From NCBI RefSeq assembly GCF_004022705.2, contig NZ_RZOY02000015.1, positions 1 through 64,000 of the forward strand: a stretch of DNA of 64,000 nucleotides, in the 5' to 3' direction. This DNA is from Mesorhizobium sp. M2D.F.Ca.ET.226.01.1.1 (GTDB taxonomy: Bacteria > Pseudomonadota > Alphaproteobacteria > Rhizobiales > Rhizobiaceae). The position numbers and the translations under genes are program-made. This document shows positions 59,650-64,000 of the stretch, in pieces (position 1 is the first letter of the stretch; each line of letters opens with the position of its first letter). The notes below the pieces were generated by a model that worked only from the letters and a program-made list of their open reading frames with translations, was not told the origin of the DNA and ran no database searches.

Positions 59650-61770
59650 TTATTTTACAGCACCCAGCCTGGCATGCGGCCGTTCCGACAAGATCGCGCC
59701 GCTGACGGCTCTTGCCACGATCGCCTCCAGCGGCTCGGGCCGGTGCAGCAAATAGCCCTGGCCATAGGCGACGCCCATGCCGATGAGGATTTCCAGCCCG
59801 TTCCTTTCCTCGATCTTCTCGGCCACCACGGCCGCGCCCATCGAGCGGGCGATGCCGGTGATCGCGGAGACGATTTCGCGGTCGAAGCGGCTGTTGGCGA
59901 TATGCTGGACGAAGGAGCCGTCGATCTTGATGGCGTCGATGGGGAAGCGCCTGAGATATTCGAAGGAGCTCATGCCGGCGCCGAAATCGTCGAGGCTGAC
60001 GCGGCAATGGCGCTCGCGCGCGCGACGCACGAATGCCTCGGCCGCGTCGAAATTGGTGACGGCGGCGGTCTCGGTGATCTCGAAGCCGATGGCCGATGGC
60101 GGCGCGCCGCTTTCGGCGATGGCCTGGTCGACGAAGCTCCAGAGCTGCGGATCCGAAAGCGTCTGCGCCGACAGGTTGAAGTCGAGCGAGACGGCGCCGG
60201 CGCGCATCGCCTCGCCATGGCGCAGCATCGCCGTGTGGATGATCCAGCGGTCGAGCCGGGCGGCAAGGCCGAAGCGTTCGGCCACCGGCACGAAATCGAC
60301 CGGCGGGATCATCTTGCCGTTGCGGCCTTCGAGCCTGGCCAGCACCTCGACATGGCGGCTGTCTTCCCATGGCAGGCCGAGCTGGTGGATTTCCTGGCCG
60401 TAAAGTTTCAGCCGGCCGTCCTCCATCGCATCGACCAGGTCGGCGGCGAGCCGCGCGGCGTTCAGGCCGCCGGAGCCGGCGGCCGATTCCGGCGAGAACA
60501 CGGCAAAGCGGTCGCGGCCGCCGGCCTTGGCGGCGTAGCAGGCGTCGTCGGCGCAGGCGAGCGCGTCGGCGACCGCCATGTTGGGGTCGCGCACGAAGGC
60601 GATGCCGATGCTGGCGGCAAGCCGGCGCGAGCCGACCGCCGAGCCGAGATCGGCATCGCGCACCGCGGCGAGCACGGCGCGGGCAATGCGCTCGGCACAG
60701 GCGTCTTTGCAATTCGGCACCATCAGCGCGAATTCGTCGCCGCCGAGGCGCGCCGCATGCGCCGAGGCCGGCAGGCTGGCAAGGATGCCGGCCGCGACGC
60801 TCTTCAGCGCTAGGTCGCCGGCGGCATGGCCGGCATAGTCGTTGAGCGCCTTGAAGTAGTCGAGGTCGACATAAAACACCGCAAGCGGCAGGCGCTCGGC
60901 CAGGGCGATGTTTTCGGCGAGCAGCCGGTCGAAGGCCGCGCGGTTTAGCAGCCCGGTCAGGGCGTCGTGGCGCGCGGCGAAGGCAAGTCCCTCGGCGCGC
61001 GTCTTCTCCTCGGTGATGTCGCGCACGGTGCCCAGCACCTGGCCGGCCGAGCCGACATCGGCGACGAAGCGCACCAGCGACTCGAGATGGCGGACCTCGC
61101 CGTCACGCCGGATGATGCGGTATTGCGAGGCCACGACATCGTTGGAGCCCGGCGCGATCTGATGGGCGCGCTCGGTGGCTTCCTTGTCGTCGGGATGAAG
61201 ATAGGTGTGCCATAGCTCGGCCGACACCTCGTCCTTGTCGGCGACGAGGCCGAATATCTCGCGGCTGCGCGCGTCCCAATAACTCTTCCTGGTGCCGATG
61301 TCGTGATGCCAGATGCCGGTGCCGCTGGCGGCGAGCGCCAGGCGGAAGCGGATGTTGACCTGCTCGAGCGCCGCCTCGGCCTCTTTCTGCCGGGTGACGT
61401 CGGTCTGTACGCCCATCAGCCTGAGCGGCTTGCCGTCGGCGTCCCATTCGACAATGCCGCCGCGATCGAGCACCCAGACCCAGCGGCCGTCCTTGTGGCG
61501 CAGGCGAAGCTCGGTCTCGATGGAATCGACAAGGCCCGCGATGTGGCTGTCGCCGCTTTCCTGCGCGCGCTGGCGGTCGTCGGGATGGGTGAGCTTCAGC
61601 CAGAGGTCGGAGGTGTTGGCGAGCTCGCCCTCCTCATAGCCCAGCATCTTCGACCAGGTCGGCGAATAGTAGCAATCGCCGGTCGACAGGTTCCAGTCCC
61701 AGAGGCCGAGATGAGCGCGCTCAAGCGCCAGCGCCCAGAAATTGCCGTTGCGTCTATTGTCGTCCGCCAT
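59650..61770 (-). CDS. PAS-PAS-GGDEF-EAL cyclic-di-GMP protein
   Basis: From ATG 61770 the 706-residue cytosolic protein has two PAS/PAC units, a GGDEF domain with intact LGGDEFAL, and an EAL domain with FEITETA, DDFGAGMSS and KIDGSFV intact. The EAL signature itself reads EVL (HVEVLARLEG). The autoinhibitory RxxD site before GGDEF is absent. It may make and degrade c-di-GMP; which activity dominates cannot be read from sequence. Confidence 0.88.
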   Translation of the reverse strand: MADDNRRNGNFWALALERAHLGLWDWNLSTGDCYYSPTWSKMLGYEEGELANTSDLWLKLTHPDDRQRAQESGDSHIAGLVDSIETELRLRHKDGRWVWVLDRGGIVEWDADGKPLRLMGVQTDVTRQKEAEAALEQVNIRFRLALAASGTGIWHHDIGTRKSYWDARSREIFGLVADKDEVSAELWHTYLHPDDKEATERAHQIAPGSNDVVASQYRIIRRDGEVRHLESLVRFVADVGSAGQVLGTVRDITEEKTRAEGLAFAARHDALTGLLNRAAFDRLLAENIALAERLPLAVFYVDLDYFKALNDYAGHAAGDLALKSVAAGILASLPASAHAARLGGDEFALMVPNCKDACAERIARAVLAAVRDADLGSAVGSRRLAASIGIAFVRDPNMAVADALACADDACYAAKAGGRDRFAVFSPESAAGSGGLNAARLAADLVDAMEDGRLKLYGQEIHQLGLPWEDSRHVEVLARLEGRNGKMIPPVDFVPVAERFGLAARLDRWIIHTAMLRHGEAMRAGAVSLDFNLSAQTLSDPQLWSFVDQAIAESGAPPSAIGFEITETAAVTNFDAAEAFVRRARERHCRVSLDDFGAGMSSFEYLRRFPIDAIKIDGSFVQHIANSRFDREIVSAITGIARSMGAAVVAEKIEERNGLEILIGMGVAYGQGYLLHRPEPLEAIVARAVSGAILSERPHARLGAVK

Positions 61771-61844
61771 TCTTTGTTCTTGCCGTCCCGTCCCCGGCAA
61801 TACTGCACGAAAGCAGAGAAGAAAGAGTTACCGGGGTACAGCTA

Positions 61845-62030
61845 ATCTCCCCCCTGTGGGGGAGATGGCCGGCAGGCCAGAGGGGGGCGCGAAGGAAACG
61901 CGGCGTTGGCTGGATTTGAGACGACCTATTTGGCCGTATCGCCGGGTACCGCGACGAGCTGAAAGGCCAGCGGGACAGCGCCCCCCTCTGCCCTGCCGGG
62001 CACTCCCCCACAAGGGGGGAGATTGCTAAT
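61845..62030. repeat. Large intergenic palindromic repeat (RIME-like)
   Basis: Inverted modules around 61849-61896 (GGGGGAGATGGCCGGCAGGC) and 61970-62026 (CTGCCCTGCCGGGCACTCCC), the same family as 128-312. It sits between the c-di-GMP gene and the M20 gene and overlaps the M20 stop. Confidence 0.75.
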
Positions 62031-63186
62031 CGCCCACCGCCAGCCTGCGTCTCACCACAGCGGCGTGATACCGCGCGCCATGCAGCAGGCCTTCGTCGTT
62101 GAAGTCGTAGGCGGGGTTGTGCAGCGGCGGGGTGCCGCCATTGCCCATGAAGACGAAGCATCCAGGCACATGGGCGAGGAAACGGGCGAAGTCCTCCGAG
62201 GCGGTCATCGGCTCAGCCGCGGCCTTGACGGCGCCATCGCCGAATACGGCTCGGGCCGCCGCAAGTGCCTCGTCGACAAGCGTCGCGTCATTGATCAAAG
62301 GCACGAACTCGCGCGTGTAAGTGACTTGCGCTCTGACATTATAGGCCTGCGCGGTGCCCTCGGCGATGCGGCGCATCTCGTTCTCGATCGCGGCGCTCAC
62401 CTCAGGCCGGAAGCTGCGGCAGTCGCCGAGGATGCGCGCCATGCCCGGCAGCGCGTTGCGCGTGCCGTCGGTGATGAGCTCGGTCACCGAGACGACGCCG
62501 ATATCGGCCGGGCTCAGGCGACGCGAGACGATGGTCTGCAGATTGACCACCAGCGCGCAGGCCGCGACCAGCGTCTCCTGCCCCGCATGCGGCCGCGCGG
62601 CGTGGCCGCCGAGGCCTTTGAGCACGATTTCGAAATTGTCCTCGGCCGACATCACCGGACCGCTCCGCGTCTCGAAATGGCCGATGGGGAGGCCCGGCAT
62701 GTTGTGCAGGCCGAAGATCTCCTCGAAGGGGAAGCGCTCGAGCAGGCCGTCGTCGAGCATCGCCAGCGCGCCTTTGCCCCATTCCTCGGCCGGCTGGAAG
62801 ATGAAGCGCACCGTGCCGTCGAAACCGCCTTCGCTGGCGAGCAGCCTGGCGGCGCCAAGCAGCATCGAGGTGTGGCCGTCATGGCCGCAGGCATGCATGG
62901 TGCCGGGCGCCTGTGACCGCCAGGCTTGCGTGCCCTGCTCGGCGATGCGCAGCGCGTCCATGTCGGCGCGCAGCGCGATGGCGCGGTTGCCGCTGCCCCT
63001 GGTCAGCGTGCCGACGACGCCGGTGCCGCCGATGCCTTCGGCGACGTCCAGTCCGAAGTCGCGCAGCTTTCGCGCGACGAAAGCGGCGGTGCGCTTTTCC
63101 TCGAAACCGAATTCGGGATGGGCGTGGAGGTCGTGCCGCCACGCCGTCATTTCGCGATGCAGCGCCTGCTGGTCGAGTTCAGCCAT
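62026..63186 (-). CDS. M20-family amidohydrolase
   Basis: From ATG 63186 (MAELDQQALHREMTAWRHDL) the 386-residue protein has the metal-binding HACGHDGHTSMLLGAA, IFQPAEEWGKGALAM (catalytic Glu) and GHAARPHAG. It belongs to the N-acyl amino acid / aminobenzoyl-glutamate / hippurate hydrolase group. It follows diaminopropionate ammonia-lyase on the same strand, so it may release amino acids for that enzyme. Confidence 0.88.
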   Translation of the reverse strand: MAELDQQALHREMTAWRHDLHAHPEFGFEEKRTAAFVARKLRDFGLDVAEGIGGTGVVGTLTRGSGNRAIALRADMDALRIAEQGTQAWRSQAPGTMHACGHDGHTSMLLGAARLLASEGGFDGTVRFIFQPAEEWGKGALAMLDDGLLERFPFEEIFGLHNMPGLPIGHFETRSGPVMSAEDNFEIVLKGLGGHAARPHAGQETLVAACALVVNLQTIVSRRLSPADIGVVSVTELITDGTRNALPGMARILGDCRSFRPEVSAAIENEMRRIAEGTAQAYNVRAQVTYTREFVPLINDATLVDEALAAARAVFGDGAVKAAAEPMTASEDFARFLAHVPGCFVFMGNGGTPPLHNPAYDFNDEGLLHGARYHAAVVRRRLAVGD

Positions 63187-63253
63187 CGTCAGCCTCAAGC
63201 TTTTGAGGCAATCCCGGACGGAAAGCCGCTTCGCACCTTTCCTGGAATTGCTC

Positions 63254-64000
63254 TTAGGCAGTCTGCAAGAATACCTCTTCCGGCGCCATCCCGACCAGCT
63301 CGGCAAAGCGGCCATGGTCGGTCGCGCCCTCCGAGTTGATGACGAGCACGCGCGAATGCTTGTCGAGGCCGAGCGCCGTGCGCATGCGCCTGTCGCCCAC
63401 GGCGCGGACCAGCCCGGCGAGCCCTGCCCCGCCGCTCTCGCCGGAGATGATGGCTGGGTCGTTGCCGAGGGGCCGCGCCAGCCGCTTCATCACCGCCACC
63501 GCATCGTCTTCCTCCACCGTCATGAAGGCATCACCGACACGGGCCAGCACGCGCCAGGCGACGAGGGAAGGCTCGGCGCATTCGAGCATCGTCATGACGG
63601 TCGGCTGCTGATGGGCGATCGTCACCGGACGGCCGGCCTCGGCCGAGGCGTAGACGCAGGCCGACCGCCGCGGCTCGACCACCACGGCCTTCGGCCGCCG
63701 CTCGCCCAGCATAACCGCCATGTGGCCGGCGATCGCCGCGGCGAAACCGCCGACGCCGGCCTGCAGGAAGACATGCGTGGGCGGCTCGGGCAAGCGCCGC
63801 AGCGTCTCGCGCACGATCACCGTATAGCCTTGCATGACCAGGCCGGGAACGCGCTCATAGCCGAGCCAGGAGGTGTTGGAGACGATCTTCCAGCCGCGCT
63901 CGGCGCCGACGCGGGCGACTTCGCGCACCGCATGGTCATAGCCGCCCTCGACCTCGACGATCTCGGCGCCGAAGCGGGCGATCGCCGCGACACGCTCGGC
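63254..64000 (-). CDS. dpaL: Diaminopropionate ammonia-lyase, C-terminal part
   Basis: The visible 248 residues (the gene runs off the right edge) include VAAIARFGAEIVEVEGGYDH, FLQAGVGGFAAAIAGHMAVM and SGESGGAGLAGLVRAVGD, typical of the PLP fold-type II enzyme that converts 2,3-diaminopropionate to pyruvate and ammonia. The PLP-lysine region lies outside the window. It lies 67 bp upstream of the M20 gene. Confidence 0.8.
   Translation of the reverse strand, partial: AERVAAIARFGAEIVEVEGGYDHAVREVARVGAERGWKIVSNTSWLGYERVPGLVMQGYTVIVRETLRRLPEPPTHVFLQAGVGGFAAAIAGHMAVMLGERRPKAVVVEPRRSACVYASAEAGRPVTIAHQQPTVMTMLECAEPSLVAWRVLARVGDAFMTVEEDDAVAVMKRLARPLGNDPAIISGESGGAGLAGLVRAVGDRRMRTALGLDKHSRVLVINSEGATDHGRFAELVGMAPEEVFLQTA

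Overview
The window is high-GC DNA whose gene content fits a Mesorhizobium-like member of the Hyphomicrobiales (Rhizobiales). The clues are an HWE-type histidine kinase, DUF982, DUF3606 and SPW-repeat proteins, Ku with a minimal ATP-dependent ligase, rhizobial-type intergenic palindromes, and many EcfG (alphaproteobacterial general stress sigma factor) promoter motifs. This assignment is an inference from content, because no rRNA or other marker gene lies in the window.

Region 1 (about 0.3-13.7 kb) is a decayed podovirus-type prophage read leftwards. It holds two small packaging-module genes, a terminase large subunit split into two halves by about 2.5 kb of cargo, a portal, a Bbp19-like protein, T7 gp13-like proteins and fragments of internal virion proteins. 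Cargo genes sit between the phage genes: an O-acyltransferase, a frameshifted HNH-like toxin remnant with two small genes beside it that could include an immunity gene, a RusA-like protein, a zinc-ribbon/two-TM pair, lipoproteins and a HEAT-like protein.

Region 2 (13.9-18.7 kb) holds small envelope proteins, a DoxX protein, and tryptophan 2,3-dioxygenase with a divergent Lrp/AsnC regulator.

Region 3 (18.7-22.4 kb) is the most unusual locus. A gene for a secreted Gly/Asn-rich 17-residue-repeat protein converges with a three-gene operon (small membrane protein, HTTM-domain membrane protein, SdrD-B-like secreted protein). The two transcription units start with the same promoter-like sequence and the same N-terminal leader coding sequence, which argues for co-regulation as one surface system.

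Region 4 (22.7-56 kb) looks like a general-stress-response island. About 18 sites match GGAAC-N16/17-xGTT. Most lie just upstream of small stress genes (CsbD, DUF3606, KGG/con-10, DUF892 ferritin-like, pyrophosphatase), Ku, a small HD alarmone-hydrolase-like protein, and a CheB / CheB-CheR-PAS-HWE kinase / response-regulator operon. Two match short intergenic stretches ending in hairpins and are candidate stress-induced small RNAs. Two Crp/Fnr regulators of equal length, a YihY/BrkB membrane protein, an SDR oxidoreductase, a haloacetate-dehalogenase-like hydrolase and many paralogous tiny proteins fill the rest.

Region 5 (56-64 kb) is more ordinary chromosome: Lrp/AsnC with divergent azlCD, a PAS-GGDEF-EAL protein, an M20 amidohydrolase and the C-terminal part of diaminopropionate ammonia-lyase. 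Palindromic intergenic repeats of at least three families occur throughout.
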